Assembly: GCA_037447215.1 (NCBI GenBank)
Contig: JBBIHB010000004.1
Span: 71,653-135,652 of the forward strand
Source: UBA1413 sp037447215
GTDB taxonomy: Bacteria > Bacteroidota > Bacteroidia > Bacteroidales > Prolixibacteraceae
Reading direction: 5' to 3'
Length of the DNA stretch: 64,000 bases
The notes below the pieces were generated by a model, which did not search any database, was not told the origin of the DNA, and saw only the letters and a list, made by a program, of their open reading frames with translations. Below are positions 1-8,753 of this stretch, one piece after another. The stretch's first letter is position 1; the number at the start of each line of letters is the position of its first letter. The translations under genes were made by a program, and so were the position numbers.

Positions 1-300
1 AAGAAAACCGAAGTGCACAACCTAAAAGAAGAGCCTGCCCTGAAAGAAGAACCCCGGGAAGTTATTCTCAGGAAAAAAGATGCACCACTTGTCCTCGAAC
101 TGGATATTGAACCTCTCTTTCCTGCCGAAAAAGAGCCTGTGGTTGATAGGTTTGCAAAAATTGAAGAAGAACCCAAACCAAAAAAGAAAAAACCAAAACC
201 TGAAAAAGAGAGACGTTCTGAAGAAAATGAAGGGGGAATTGACAAATGGTTTATTAATCAGTTCTCCAAATTATTCGACGACGATGACCACAGTGTATAA
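1..300 (+). CDS. ftsA: Cell division protein FtsA, C-terminal end (partial)
   Basis: The reading frame is open from the left edge and stops at 298-300, 20 bases before the likely ftsZ start. The visible ~99 residues are a charged, proline- and lysine-rich linker (repeated EEP and KKKKPKP-type stretches) ending in an amphipathic segment rich in W, F and I (GGIDKWFINQFSKLF) and four aspartates. FtsA is the actin-like membrane tether of the Z ring, and an amphipathic C-terminal helix preceded by a flexible linker is how the family binds membrane. The ATPase domains lie outside the window, so the call rests on this tail and on the position directly before ftsZ. It could in principle be another ftsZ-linked protein, but FtsA is the usual neighbour. 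Confidence 0.75.
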   Translation, partial: KKTEVHNLKEEPALKEEPREVILRKKDAPLVLELDIEPLFPAEKEPVVDRFAKIEEEPKPKKKKPKPEKERRSEENEGGIDKWFINQFSKLFDDDDHSV

Positions 301-320
301 ATTTGAAAATACTTAGATTT

Positions 321-1736
321 ATGACCAACGATATAGTAAACTTTCAGTTTGAAAAAAAACCTGGCTCAATTATTAAAGTGATTGGAGTTGGCGGAGGTGG
401 TGGCAACGCTGTTAACCATATGTTCCGGCTTGGGATCAGGGATGTTGATTTTGTGGTATGTAATACCGATTCACAAGCATTGGGCAACAGTCCGGTTCCA
501 TCAAAAGTCCACCTTGGAGCATCTCTAACAGAAGGAAGGGGCGCTGGGAACAAACCGGAAACCGGCCGCCAGGCTGCAACCGAAAATATCGACGACGTTA
601 AAAAAGCACTCGAACCCAATACAAAAATGGTATTTATAACTGCCGGGATGGGCGGCGGAACCGGGACCGGGGGCGCTCCTGTTATTGCAAAACTTTGTCG
701 TGAACTGGGGTACCTCACCATCGGGATTGTTACCATACCTTTCCGAAATGAAGGAAAACGCCGGATAAACCAGGCCATCGAAGGAATTCAGGAGATGGAA
801 CAATATGTGGATTCGTTGTTGGTCATCAACAATGAACGGATCCGGGAAATGTACGGCGACTTTGCCATTTCACAGGCATTCGCCAAAGCCGACGACGTTT
901 TGGCCACTGCAGCAAAAGGCATAGCCGAAATCATAACTGTCCCAGGATATATAAACGTCGATTTTGCCGATGTGGAAACAGTAATGCGCGATAGCGGTGT
1001 TGCAATAATGGGAACTGGACTTGCCACAGGCGAAAACCGCGCCCTGAATGCCGTTGGACAGGCCCTGAACTCCCCTTTGCTGAACAATAACAACATAAAA
1101 GGAGCGCGAAATATACTGCTCAACGTGACCTCCGGAAATATTGAGGTTACAATGGATGAGATCGGTGCCATAACCGACTTCATTCAAACCAAAGCTGGTT
1201 TTGAAGCAGATCTGATCTGGGGTAATGGAATGGATGATAGTTTAGGGGAACAGATTTCGGTTACCGTCATTGCTACAGGGTTCAGTACCAGCAGCATACC
1301 CGAAATTCTGAGTTCGAAAAAAAATGAAAAGCAAAAATTTGAGCTCAACAGCCCTGTAAAACCTTCGCAAGAAGCCGGTTCGGCCAGGATAAGTGAACCA
1401 CGAGATCAGAAACAGGCCACTGCCCCATCCTATCAGCGTGAGCCGATTCAAACGGTTAAACCTGAAAAACCATGGGAGTCGTTATACAATCCCCCGAAAG
1501 TTCCTGCTCCTGAATCGGTCACACGTCAGCAAATGAATATGGATTATGCCCGGATGAGTGAAGATGATGTGGAAAACCTGGAGAAAATCCCGGCTTATGT
1601 GCGTAAACAAATGCAGGCAACCCAACAGGGAAATATCAAACCTTCGGAGTATTCGAACTATTCGGTTTCGGCCGATCCTAAAAAAAAAATAATTTTCAGG
1701 GAAAATAATCCCTATCTACATAAAAACATAGATTAA
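321..1736 (+). CDS. ftsZ: Cell division GTPase FtsZ
   Basis: FtsZ is the tubulin-like GTPase that polymerises into the cytokinetic ring. The N-terminal nucleotide-binding region (IKVIGVGGGGGNAVNHM) and the tubulin signature loop (GGGTGTGGAPV, around residue 110) are intact. The GTPase and C-terminal domains fill about 330 residues, followed by a poorly conserved linker of roughly 120 residues and a short tail (FRENNPYLHKNID) resembling the conserved peptide that binds FtsA in this phylum. The frame can be extended to a TTG at 303, but the ATG at 321 (MTNDIVNF) matches the usual family start, giving 471 residues. It sits 20 bases after ftsA and 11 before the yqeY-like gene, so the three probably share one transcript. 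Confidence 0.97.
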   Translation: MTNDIVNFQFEKKPGSIIKVIGVGGGGGNAVNHMFRLGIRDVDFVVCNTDSQALGNSPVPSKVHLGASLTEGRGAGNKPETGRQAATENIDDVKKALEPNTKMVFITAGMGGGTGTGGAPVIAKLCRELGYLTIGIVTIPFRNEGKRRINQAIEGIQEMEQYVDSLLVINNERIREMYGDFAISQAFAKADDVLATAAKGIAEIITVPGYINVDFADVETVMRDSGVAIMGTGLATGENRALNAVGQALNSPLLNNNNIKGARNILLNVTSGNIEVTMDEIGAITDFIQTKAGFEADLIWGNGMDDSLGEQISVTVIATGFSTSSIPEILSSKKNEKQKFELNSPVKPSQEAGSARISEPRDQKQATAPSYQREPIQTVKPEKPWESLYNPPKVPAPESVTRQQMNMDYARMSEDDVENLEKIPAYVRKQMQATQQGNIKPSEYSNYSVSADPKKKIIFRENNPYLHKNID

Positions 1737-1747
1737 CAAATGAGTAT

Positions 1748-2197
1748 ATGACACTTTTTGAAAGAATAAACGAAGACATAAAAGAGGCCATGAAGGCCCG
1801 AGAGAAAGTCAGGCTCGAAGCCTTGCGGAACCTGAAGAAACTGATGCTCGAAGAGCGTGCAGCCAAAGGGGCAGGATCTGAATTAACCGATAATGAATCA
1901 TTGAAACTGATACAGAAACTGGTAAAGCAGGGAAAAGATTCAGCTGATATCTATCAGGAGCAAAACCGCCCGGAACTTGCCCTGCTTGAAATGGAGCAGG
2001 TTAATGCACTCGAAATTTATCTGCCTCAGCAAATGAGCGATGCCGAACTGACATCAGCCATACGTGAAATAATTGCCAATACAGGTGCACAGTCCATCAA
2101 AGAAATGGGAAAGGTAATGGGTGTGGCATCCAAAGAATTGGCCGGGAAAGCCGACGGGAAAGAGATTGCTGCAAAAGTGAGAGAATTACTCGGTTAA
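1748..2197 (+). CDS. GatB/YqeY domain protein
   Basis: This 149-residue protein is a full-length stand-alone YqeY protein. It is highly helical: an N-terminal helix bundle (LFERINEDIKEAMKAREKVRLEALRNLKK) is followed by the C-terminal part with the family pattern EIYLPQQMSDAEL and GKVMGVASKELAGKADG. The same fold forms the tRNA-binding tail of the GatB subunit of the tRNA-dependent amidotransferase, but free-standing YqeY proteins have no firmly established role. It starts 11 bases after the ftsZ stop and is probably cotranscribed with it, an arrangement common in Bacteroidota. It is cytosolic, with no signal peptide or membrane segment. Confidence 0.9.
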   Translation: MTLFERINEDIKEAMKAREKVRLEALRNLKKLMLEERAAKGAGSELTDNESLKLIQKLVKQGKDSADIYQEQNRPELALLEMEQVNALEIYLPQQMSDAELTSAIREIIANTGAQSIKEMGKVMGVASKELAGKADGKEIAAKVRELLG

Positions 2198-2524
2198 TTA
2201 ATCATTGCCTTGCTTTGAACAAATCCAGGGCTACACCTGGCACCGGAGGCAGCGGATCGAACCCTTAATCAGGTCCAAAAGAATATTCAGCAGGGCCTAA
2301 CCTCAGATCAGATCCCATCATTTCGACCCAGATAATCACTTTGCCGGTTATTGCGGACTCCCCACCCATTATACCGCAAAGGTTGGTTTCAATAAGCCGT
2401 TCAATCTGATTCAACCGCTGATTAATGCGGATTGCTGTTACAAAATAGAAATGTTCCTCGTTGTACAAAGATGGAATCATTGCACTTAAAAATTGTATTT
2501 TGGAGAACCATAAGACAGGACAAA

Positions 2525-2650
2525 GTGAAACAAAGAATTTACATAGACTTTTCAGTTTTCAGTGGGCACTTTGACGATGAGTTCAAAGAACATACAATTC
2601 CTTTATGCCTTAGCCCCCGATAAATTGGAGAAAATCAACACAGGAGTATA
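2525..2650 (+). pseudogene. Relic of a PIN-domain (VapC-like) toxin gene
   Basis: From a GTG at 2525 the frame reads KQRIYIDFSVFSGHFDDEFK, then EHTIPL, and stops at 2623. This resembles the start of Bacteroidota PIN-domain proteins (typically K-R-I-Y-I-D-T-S-V-x-G-G-x-F-D-E-E-F-K-E), including the first acidic residue of the ribonuclease site. A neighbouring frame carries LYALAPDKLEKINTGV up to about 2650, which could be a later piece of the same gene after an internal deletion. A real PIN protein is about 130-150 residues, so at most a third survives. No antitoxin gene is seen upstream. The similarity is from memory of the family, so confidence is moderate. Confidence 0.4.
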
Positions 2651-2655
2651 GGTTT

Positions 2656-2695
2656 ACCGGATGTGTAAATTGAACTCTATCCGGTGATTTTTTTC
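2656..2695 (+). terminator. Rho-independent terminator, rightward
   Basis: A perfect 7-bp stem (ACCGGAT at 2656-2662 with ATCCGGT at 2679-2685) and a 16-base loop are followed by GA and a run of seven T. It would end rightward transcription coming from the ftsZ-yqeY unit or from the PIN relic. Confidence 0.55.
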
Positions 2696-2849
2696 ATTCG
2701 ATCTCCAAATTTTATACTCAACCCTACACAGAAAAACCAGTACTTTTTATAGGCATCAAATCCCACATTGCAATTCTCATCAGGGATTTCAACCCCTTTC
2801 TGTACTTTCAGGTTTTTATATGAATAAGGTTTATTGTTGGGTTTATCGA

Positions 2850-2884
2850 TTAAAAAAGCTGCCCAATAAATGAGCAGCTTTTAA
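2850..2884 (-). terminator. Rho-independent terminator after the ppiD-like gene
   Basis: A 9-bp stem (AAAAGCTGC at 2854-2862 with GCAGCTTTT at 2874-2882) has an 11-base loop. Read on the minus strand the stem ends in a run of six T, and it lies about 20 bases beyond the ppiD-like stop codon, so it closes the long leftward operon. Confidence 0.8.
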
Positions 2885-2903
2885 ATTCCAAAAAATTATT
2901 GGA

Positions 2904-5027
2904 TTAAAAGAATTTATTCCTTTTATCAACCACTTCAACTGCATCACGGTGTGCTTCGTAAGCCTGATATGTAGCCCTGAAACCAATTGCCTGCAGCAAT
3001 CTTGATCTTTCACCATCCACATCAAATTCGCCAGCATCTTCCACATTGTTGACTTTTGCCAGGAAAACGGAATTGTTACCTTTGATAGGAGCCGATATAC
3101 TTCCAGGTTCCATTGCGGTCACAGTACCGATCACAACCGGTTCATTCCCTATCCCGGGCAAAGTCATCGATGAGAAATTGATATTTGAGGCAATGCTGAC
3201 GCTTCCATCAATGGCCGTGGCTATTTCGTACATATCTTGTTTCCCTTCGGCAGCTTTCCTGATTTTGTCCACCAGGAATTCACCTTTTTTCTGCTTTCCA
3301 ACAGCCAGATCAACCCGTGCTTTCACCGATTCAAACGGTGCAGTACCTTCGTCGGTAGCAGCTGTAAGAACCCCAACTACAAAACTGTCGCCAAGTTCGA
3401 AAATCGGCGAACCATCGTTTGTTTTCAGAAAAGAACCTACTTTAGCTTCGAATGCCGCCCGAACCAATGTTCTCGAAAACTCAAAGCCACCAACATTACG
3501 GTCGTTTTCGCTAACAACAGCCTGCCGTTTATTCAGGCCCTCGGCTTCAACAGCAGCATTGAATTTATCTTTGTTTGTATTTTCACTCACAAACTTGCTG
3601 GCCTGGGCATAAACCGACTGATAGGTAAGGGTACTTGGCGTAACTGTACGCTCAAGTACTGCAACCTGCACCTGGCGGCTCAAGGCTCCCCTGCGGGTGG
3701 TCTGTACAATATGCAAACCGAATTGAGTGGGAACAATGGTAACTTCGTTGCCTTTGTTATTAAAGGCAGCATCCTCGAAAGGCTTCACCATCATCCCACG
3801 CCCAAACCAACCCAGGTCACCTCCATTGATGGCTGAACCCGTATCGGTTGAATATTGACGTGCCAGGGCTGCAAAGTCGCTCCCATTTTGGATCAACCCT
3901 TTCAGGCTATCGGCTAATGCCTGCGCCACTGTCATTTCTTCTGCCGAATTAGCCTTTAAAAGTATATGGCGTGCTACAACCGAGTCGGGCATCATTTCAG
4001 AAGCATGAAGTTTGGCCAATTTGTAAGAATTGCTTTCAGAATATGGGCCGAAAACATCGTTCAATGCGGCTCCTTCATCAAAAATCCATGCTGAAAGATT
4101 CGCCGGAAGGCTTGATTGCTTATACCACACACCATCGAAACCTGTATCTGAATTTGAGTTGACAAACTGAACATTGTCAGTGGCACCGGAAAAATCGCTC
4201 CTGATATCGTTAATCCATTTTTCAGCAGCCGTGAAATCAGATGCCGCAGGAACCACATCAAAGGAGATATAATCAATGGTGCGTGTTTTTTCCTGCTTGA
4301 ATTCGTCTTGGTTGGCAGCAAAATAATCCCTTAAGTCCTTATCGGTTATGGTTATGTCGGCATCGGAAACTGAATTGTAGTTGAGTGCAATATATTCAAA
4401 ACTGACGTTTCGGTTCCGGCCTTCGAGGCTGAACTGGGCTTCATCGTTAGTTACATATAAAGCTTTACTGATCAGGTTGTGGTATTTGGCCTGCAACCTT
4501 TCGTTCAATATCTGACGCTCAAGATAAAGCCAATAGTTCCTTTGTTCGGGACTTACCCCTACATCAAGGTTTTTGATAAAGTTAACCACTGCCGTACGCT
4601 CGAACTGCCCGGTATTGGGATTGGTAAAAATCTGCTGAACAATGGGATGAATGTTATTTCCCTGAAGCATATCAAACATTTCATCCTTTGAAACACTAAG
4701 GCCTATCTTTTTATATACGTCGCCCATAATTTTTTCGCGTACCATTGTTTCCCAGGTCTGCTCGCGTACCTGTACCCAGGTATCTTCGGTCAATTGCGAT
4801 TGTCCGGTATTTGAACGGTAAATTTCGGCCAATTCTTCGGTCTTACGCAGGAAATCGGGGTATTGAACAGATTCTCCTTTAATGGAGCCGATTTCCATTC
4901 TTCCGCGTGTAAAAATCGAAGAACCGGATTGAAATAAGTCGCCAAGAATAAATGCTACGAGAGCAAGGCCAATAACTATGGCCACAAGTAACCCTCCCTG
5001 GGTCCTGATTTTCTGTAATGTTGCCAT
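2904..5027 (-). CDS. PpiD/SurA-like periplasmic peptidyl-prolyl isomerase
   Basis: A 707-residue foldase anchored to the inner membrane. Residues ~13-33 form one transmembrane segment (GLLVAIVIGLALVAFILGDL) after a short basic start, as in PpiD. A long SurA_N-like helical region follows, then a parvulin (PpiC/rotamase) domain at about 345-440, recognisable by VARHILLKA, a D-F-A-A-L-A-R-Q-Y-S-T-D core, GGDLGWFGRGMM and FGLHIVQ. The ~260 C-terminal residues look like another chaperone region. Members of this group assist folding of exported and outer-membrane proteins. It is the last gene of the leftward envelope operon, separated from the CNNM-like gene by 171 bases, which could carry a promoter of its own, and is followed by a clear terminator. 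A ppiD symbol would be reasonable but orthology is not proved. Confidence 0.88.
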   Translation of the reverse strand: MATLQKIRTQGGLLVAIVIGLALVAFILGDLFQSGSSIFTRGRMEIGSIKGESVQYPDFLRKTEELAEIYRSNTGQSQLTEDTWVQVREQTWETMVREKIMGDVYKKIGLSVSKDEMFDMLQGNNIHPIVQQIFTNPNTGQFERTAVVNFIKNLDVGVSPEQRNYWLYLERQILNERLQAKYHNLISKALYVTNDEAQFSLEGRNRNVSFEYIALNYNSVSDADITITDKDLRDYFAANQDEFKQEKTRTIDYISFDVVPAASDFTAAEKWINDIRSDFSGATDNVQFVNSNSDTGFDGVWYKQSSLPANLSAWIFDEGAALNDVFGPYSESNSYKLAKLHASEMMPDSVVARHILLKANSAEEMTVAQALADSLKGLIQNGSDFAALARQYSTDTGSAINGGDLGWFGRGMMVKPFEDAAFNNKGNEVTIVPTQFGLHIVQTTRRGALSRQVQVAVLERTVTPSTLTYQSVYAQASKFVSENTNKDKFNAAVEAEGLNKRQAVVSENDRNVGGFEFSRTLVRAAFEAKVGSFLKTNDGSPIFELGDSFVVGVLTAATDEGTAPFESVKARVDLAVGKQKKGEFLVDKIRKAAEGKQDMYEIATAIDGSVSIASNINFSSMTLPGIGNEPVVIGTVTAMEPGSISAPIKGNNSVFLAKVNNVEDAGEFDVDGERSRLLQAIGFRATYQAYEAHRDAVEVVDKRNKFF

Positions 5028-5198
5028 TGAAAAACTTCTATTATTTTGCTATTAAGGTTTCAAAAATTAAGGCACGAAGATAATAATTTTCAGTCTTATA
5101 CCTTGATTACTATCTTTTTTTTGGATTTTTGATAATCGGGGTTAAAACTCAGGCATGAATTAACTCACAAATAATTAAAGAAACAAAACCAAGAAGGG

Positions 5199-6461
5199 TT
5201 ATGCCAGAATGGTCAGATAAACCAATTCAATCTTTGTGTTGCTGGCTTTCAATATTTTAAAACTAAAGTTATCGATACGGATAATGGTGTTTACTTTGGG
5301 AATACTTTCGTGATGATACAGGATAAAACCTGCCAGAGTTTCATATTCTTCAGACTCAGGAATTCCAATCTGATATTTTTCGTTGATCAGGTCAATGTCG
5401 AATCTACCTGAAAAGACATATTCCTTTTCGTTGATTTTCTTTTCTACGAAAGCGGTTGTGTCATGCTCGTCTTCAATTTCGCCAAATATTTCTTCGAGAA
5501 TGTCTTCACTGGTAACCAATCCTGCAGTGCCTCCAAATTCATCCACAACCAGGGCAATGCTTCGGTGTTCCCTGATAAACCTGCTGAGCAATTTATTTGC
5601 TGCCATGGTTTCGGGAACAATGAGTACATTTTTAAGGTAAGGCCTGATGCTTTTCGCCTTCTGAAAAATAGCCGACGAATGCACATACCCGATTATGTTA
5701 TCGAAATTATCTTCAAATATCAGAATACGCGAATAACCCGTACCTACAAATTTTTGTCTGAGGGTTTCAATATCGGTATTTACATCGAGCATGGCCAGTT
5801 CGTTCCTTGGCACCATAATTTCGCGTAATTTCACCTTCGAAAAATCGAGGGCATTCCTGAAAAGCTTTACTTCCTTTTCTACCTCTTTACCCGCCTTTGG
5901 CTGCTGTTGTTCGGCTTCGTTGATAAAATGATCCAGATCAACCCGTCCGAATACACGGCTTTCAGCCTCAGGTGTTTCGGCTTTGCTCAGAAACCGGCGG
6001 AGCAATATATGGATCAGCAACATAGTTAATCGGGTTATGGGATAAAAAACTATATAAAAAAAAGCCAAAGGAACAGCAAAGAGATTAAGAAGTGAATTGG
6101 GAAACAACCTGAATAGTGTTTTGGGGAGAAATTCGGCCAGCAAAAGGATTATAAGCGTTGACGAAATTGTCTGTACCAAAAAGATCAGTGTGGTGGAACT
6201 CATATAATCCTGCAAAACGGGTTCAAGAAGTTTGGCAAAAGCAATACCGTAAATCACAAGAGCAATATTGTTACCTACGAGCATGGTGGCAATATATTCG
6301 CCCGATTTCCGTGTAACCATTTTTAGTATCCCGGAATTAAATGGCGACGATTGCTTGTCCATTTCAAGTCTGAGCTTATTGGCCGAAATATATGCAATCT
6401 CCATCCCTGAAAAGAATGCTGAAAACAGTATGGTAATCAATATGATGAATACTAAGTACAT
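5199..6461 (-). CDS. CNNM/CorC-type membrane protein (hemolysin family)
   Basis: This 420-residue protein has the DUF21-CBS-CorC_HlyC layout. The N-terminal ~150 residues hold about four membrane segments and the typical FSAFFSGMEIAYISANKLR start and LAEFLPKTLFR motif. Two CBS domains lie at roughly 205-330 (KLREIMVPRNELAMLD, and HRSIALVVDEFGGTAGLVTSEDI), followed by the CorC_HlyC domain to the end. The family is linked to magnesium or cobalt efflux and to membrane protection; hemolysin is a historical label. The gene follows lptC after 9 bases, so it is almost certainly cotranscribed. The gliding protein GldE has the same architecture, but nothing here points to gliding specifically. Confidence 0.87.
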   Translation of the reverse strand: MYLVFIILITILFSAFFSGMEIAYISANKLRLEMDKQSSPFNSGILKMVTRKSGEYIATMLVGNNIALVIYGIAFAKLLEPVLQDYMSSTTLIFLVQTISSTLIILLLAEFLPKTLFRLFPNSLLNLFAVPLAFFYIVFYPITRLTMLLIHILLRRFLSKAETPEAESRVFGRVDLDHFINEAEQQQPKAGKEVEKEVKLFRNALDFSKVKLREIMVPRNELAMLDVNTDIETLRQKFVGTGYSRILIFEDNFDNIIGYVHSSAIFQKAKSIRPYLKNVLIVPETMAANKLLSRFIREHRSIALVVDEFGGTAGLVTSEDILEEIFGEIEDEHDTTAFVEKKINEKEYVFSGRFDIDLINEKYQIGIPESEEYETLAGFILYHHESIPKVNTIIRIDNFSFKILKASNTKIELVYLTILA

Positions 6462-6470
6462 AAACTATTT

Positions 6471-7133
6471 TCAGGGCTGAATATCCATGGGACTTAACGT
6501 CCTTTCCTCAATAAACAATGAATCAGGGTTTTCTACCGGTTGCCTGTTCACCTGTACATAGATAGTTCCCCTTGGATTCTTGATCCGCCAGCTTTCCATA
6601 CTCTGATCCGATTCAAAACCTATTCCTGTAATAATCTGATCAGGCCTCACTATTCTTACATATTGCTCCGAATAAATTTTCTCTTCCTGTTCGTCCAATA
6701 TCAATTGCTCCGTTTTCAGGGTATCCCCAATAGCGTTTACGGCCACCACATCGTTTTTGGCTTCCCACTTTTTTTCTCGGATAAACCTTTTTGCATAACG
6801 TGCCGAAATGCTCGAAACCACCCGCCGGTTATTATCATATTTTACCAGATAAAGGCCTTGTGGAAATTCGTCGAATGGCTCATTATCGGTTTCAAAACGT
6901 TTTAGTTCAGGGGCTTTCATATAAAATCTGACTATTCCTGAATCGGTAAAGGTAGTTTCATAGTTGACTATGTGTATTGAAGGTAAAGTTTCAGGTGAGC
7001 TGAATGCCTTGATTACTTCAATATCGTTGGTACAGCCGTAAAAAAGGAATGCAGCCCCGCAAACCAGAGCTGCAAATCTTAATTTTTGATATAATTTACA
7101 AGTATGATTAAAACCGTGCCTTTGTGGATTCAT
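6471..7133 (-). CDS. lptC: LPS export protein LptC
   Basis: The 220-residue product has an N-terminal hydrophobic segment ending in FLFYGC, which could serve as a lipobox, followed by a beta-rich LptC/OstA-like domain (FTDSGIVRFYMKAPELKRF... YLVKYDNNRRVVSSISARYAKRF... DTLKTEQLILDEQEEKIYSEQYVRI). LptC is the single-pass periplasmic link between the LptBFG transporter and the LptA/LptD bridge. In this phylum it is often predicted as a lipoprotein. It overlaps the preceding TPR gene by 26 bases, indicating translational coupling; I see no later start that would keep the hydrophobic segment. The neighbouring outer-membrane and foldase genes fit an envelope-assembly operon. Confidence 0.85.
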   Translation of the reverse strand: MNPQRHGFNHTCKLYQKLRFAALVCGAAFLFYGCTNDIEVIKAFSSPETLPSIHIVNYETTFTDSGIVRFYMKAPELKRFETDNEPFDEFPQGLYLVKYDNNRRVVSSISARYAKRFIREKKWEAKNDVVAVNAIGDTLKTEQLILDEQEEKIYSEQYVRIVRPDQIITGIGFESDQSMESWRIKNPRGTIYVQVNRQPVENPDSLFIEERTLSPMDIQP

Positions 7134-8730
7134 TTATCCATCCTCCAACGGTATAGTTCTGTCCTTCGCCAATGCTTCGGAAGAAAGCTTCTTCTTTATT
7201 CGGGAAATAATTCCGGTAGGTATTTGCCTTCTGAGTTGCTTCTGCAATACAATCTTCGCCTGCACGTGCCTTGTTGAAATAGTCAACTGCTACCCAGAAT
7301 ACAGTTCCCCTTTCGAAGTTATCGTCGCTAAAATTACGGCTTGAAGCTACATACAAATCACCTATCAGCAAATTTGCTTTACAATTGTTGGGATTGATTG
7401 CCAGTGCACGGCGGGCGAAATTTCTTGCTTCCTGCAGGTTGTGCTCTTTGGCAAAAATGAATAAGGCATATTCGTAATAGTAGTTTTCGAGCAAACTGTT
7501 GTCGGTTTCCTGATCCATGGCTTGTTTGTAATAGGTTTTTGCACGGTCGTTGTCGCCTGTTCTAACAAACATACGTGCCATGTTAAAGGCTGCTTCGGCC
7601 GATGGTTCAAGTTGGTACATCTTTTCGGAAGCTTTGAAGAACAATGGGCTTTCGTCACAATTTGCCCGTGCCAGACGGCGCAGCATATTTTTCAGAAATT
7701 CAATGTCTTCTTTCTTTTCATCGTACTGAGCTGTAAAAATATTGACCAGCGCTTCACAGTCTGCTGCACCCGATGCACTGAAAATCGACTCTATAAGAGG
7801 CCTGACTTCGGCAAGACCTTGTTCATCTGGATTTTTTGCCTGTTTTTTATTCAGAATTTCGGTTATCAATTCATAATTTTTGACTACATCCTCTTTGGGA
7901 AGTTTACCAAGATTGAACAATGCCCTTGAATTCTGCATTACCAGCAGAAGTACCGGAAGCTCGGTTTCGGCTCCCTGGAGCTGCATAGATTCAAATACAT
8001 AATTGTAACCTTTACGGTACATCTGAGACAGTTCTTCATCGCTCATGTCGTCAGAGGGAGGAAGGTTATACTTGAGCCAGGCACCACCCTTGCGCCCAAG
8101 AACAAATCCCTTCTGATCGAAATACTTCATACGGCGGTCGTATATTTTCATCAGCGAATCGAGCATAGCAGCCTTTTCGTTTTTATTGGCAGCTTTTTCG
8201 ATAAAACTTTCATACATGAGTGCACCATGTATATACAAGTTCAGTGTTGATTTCGGATATTTATCGTACAACTTTCTCCAGGCAGGCAGGGTTGACTTAA
8301 AATCGCCCTGTTTGTAGAACTCATTGTACATGGATAGATTGTTCATGAAATCCAGATCGTTTGCAGCAACAAGCTCTGTAGCTGTTTTCAGGTTTACACC
8401 TGCTTCAGCACCACCACCATTGAGGGGCTCAATTCCATCGAATAGGAAATCGAACTCTGTAACCCCTTCAGGAATATCTACTCTTTTTGATTCATCGATA
8501 AATGCAAAACGCAGCCATTTTGTTTTTTCATCGCCGGTAATCTCGTATTTACCATCGAACCCGGTCATTACATTTTTCTGTGTCGAACGGTGCATCTCAA
8601 CATAAACACCGGCAGCAGGCTTACCTTCGCGGTAAACAGTTCCCCTGATGACCCTCTGAGCTTGAGTGGTTAAAGCCAACCCTATAAACATCAGGGATAA
8701 CAGGATGGATTTATGAATAAAAGTTTTCAT
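7108..8730 (-). CDS. Exported TPR protein with N-terminal carboxypeptidase-like domain
   Basis: The 540-residue protein begins with a signal peptide (LLSLMFIGLALTTQAQ) and a ~75-residue beta domain of the carboxypeptidase-regulatory type (VIRGTVYREGKPAAGVYVEM... FDGKYEITG). The rest is helical with TPR units, clearest at about 380-470 (AAFNMARMFVRTGDNDRAKTYYKQAM; YALFIFAKEHNLQEARNFARRALAINPNN). It lacks enzyme motifs and is probably a periplasmic or outer-membrane scaffold. It follows the outer-membrane protein gene by 23 bases and overlaps lptC, so a role in LPS or outer-membrane assembly is a fair inference, not a demonstrated function. Confidence 0.78.
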   Translation of the reverse strand: MKTFIHKSILLSLMFIGLALTTQAQRVIRGTVYREGKPAAGVYVEMHRSTQKNVMTGFDGKYEITGDEKTKWLRFAFIDESKRVDIPEGVTEFDFLFDGIEPLNGGGAEAGVNLKTATELVAANDLDFMNNLSMYNEFYKQGDFKSTLPAWRKLYDKYPKSTLNLYIHGALMYESFIEKAANKNEKAAMLDSLMKIYDRRMKYFDQKGFVLGRKGGAWLKYNLPPSDDMSDEELSQMYRKGYNYVFESMQLQGAETELPVLLLVMQNSRALFNLGKLPKEDVVKNYELITEILNKKQAKNPDEQGLAEVRPLIESIFSASGAADCEALVNIFTAQYDEKKEDIEFLKNMLRRLARANCDESPLFFKASEKMYQLEPSAEAAFNMARMFVRTGDNDRAKTYYKQAMDQETDNSLLENYYYEYALFIFAKEHNLQEARNFARRALAINPNNCKANLLIGDLYVASSRNFSDDNFERGTVFWVAVDYFNKARAGEDCIAEATQKANTYRNYFPNKEEAFFRSIGEGQNYTVGGWINESTKARF

Positions 8731-8753
8731 ATTCGTAACGGTTTTTTTGCAAA

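Larger units (their letters stand above)
2198..2903. other. Gene-poor interval with coding relics and two terminators
   Basis: About 700 bases with no intact gene I can support. It contains a short fragment that reads like the N-terminus of a PIN-domain toxin (2525-2650, plus strand), a stretch on the minus strand that reads like the end of an unidentified protein (2677-2850), a rightward terminator hairpin (2656-2695) and the leftward terminator of the ppiD-like gene (2850-2884). A 71-residue minus-strand frame at 2265-2480 resembles no family I know. The interval looks like a site where small accessory genes were gained and decayed. Confidence 0.6.

Noticed and set aside
344..778. 144-residue open frame antisense to ftsZ
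   Set aside because: It mirrors the strong codon bias of ftsZ, and its proline- and serine-rich translation has no domain.
2254..2264. GGATCGAACCC, which looks like the T-arm of a minus-strand tRNA
   Set aside because: The flanking bases do not form a T-arm stem, and no acceptor, D or anticodon arms can be drawn around it.
2265..2480. 71-residue minus-strand open frame
   Set aside because: No recognisable motif, no promoter and no conserved context; it is left as unexplained intergenic sequence.
3046..3612. 188-residue frame antisense to the ppiD-like gene
   Set aside because: Opposite a convincing foldase gene and without its own motifs.
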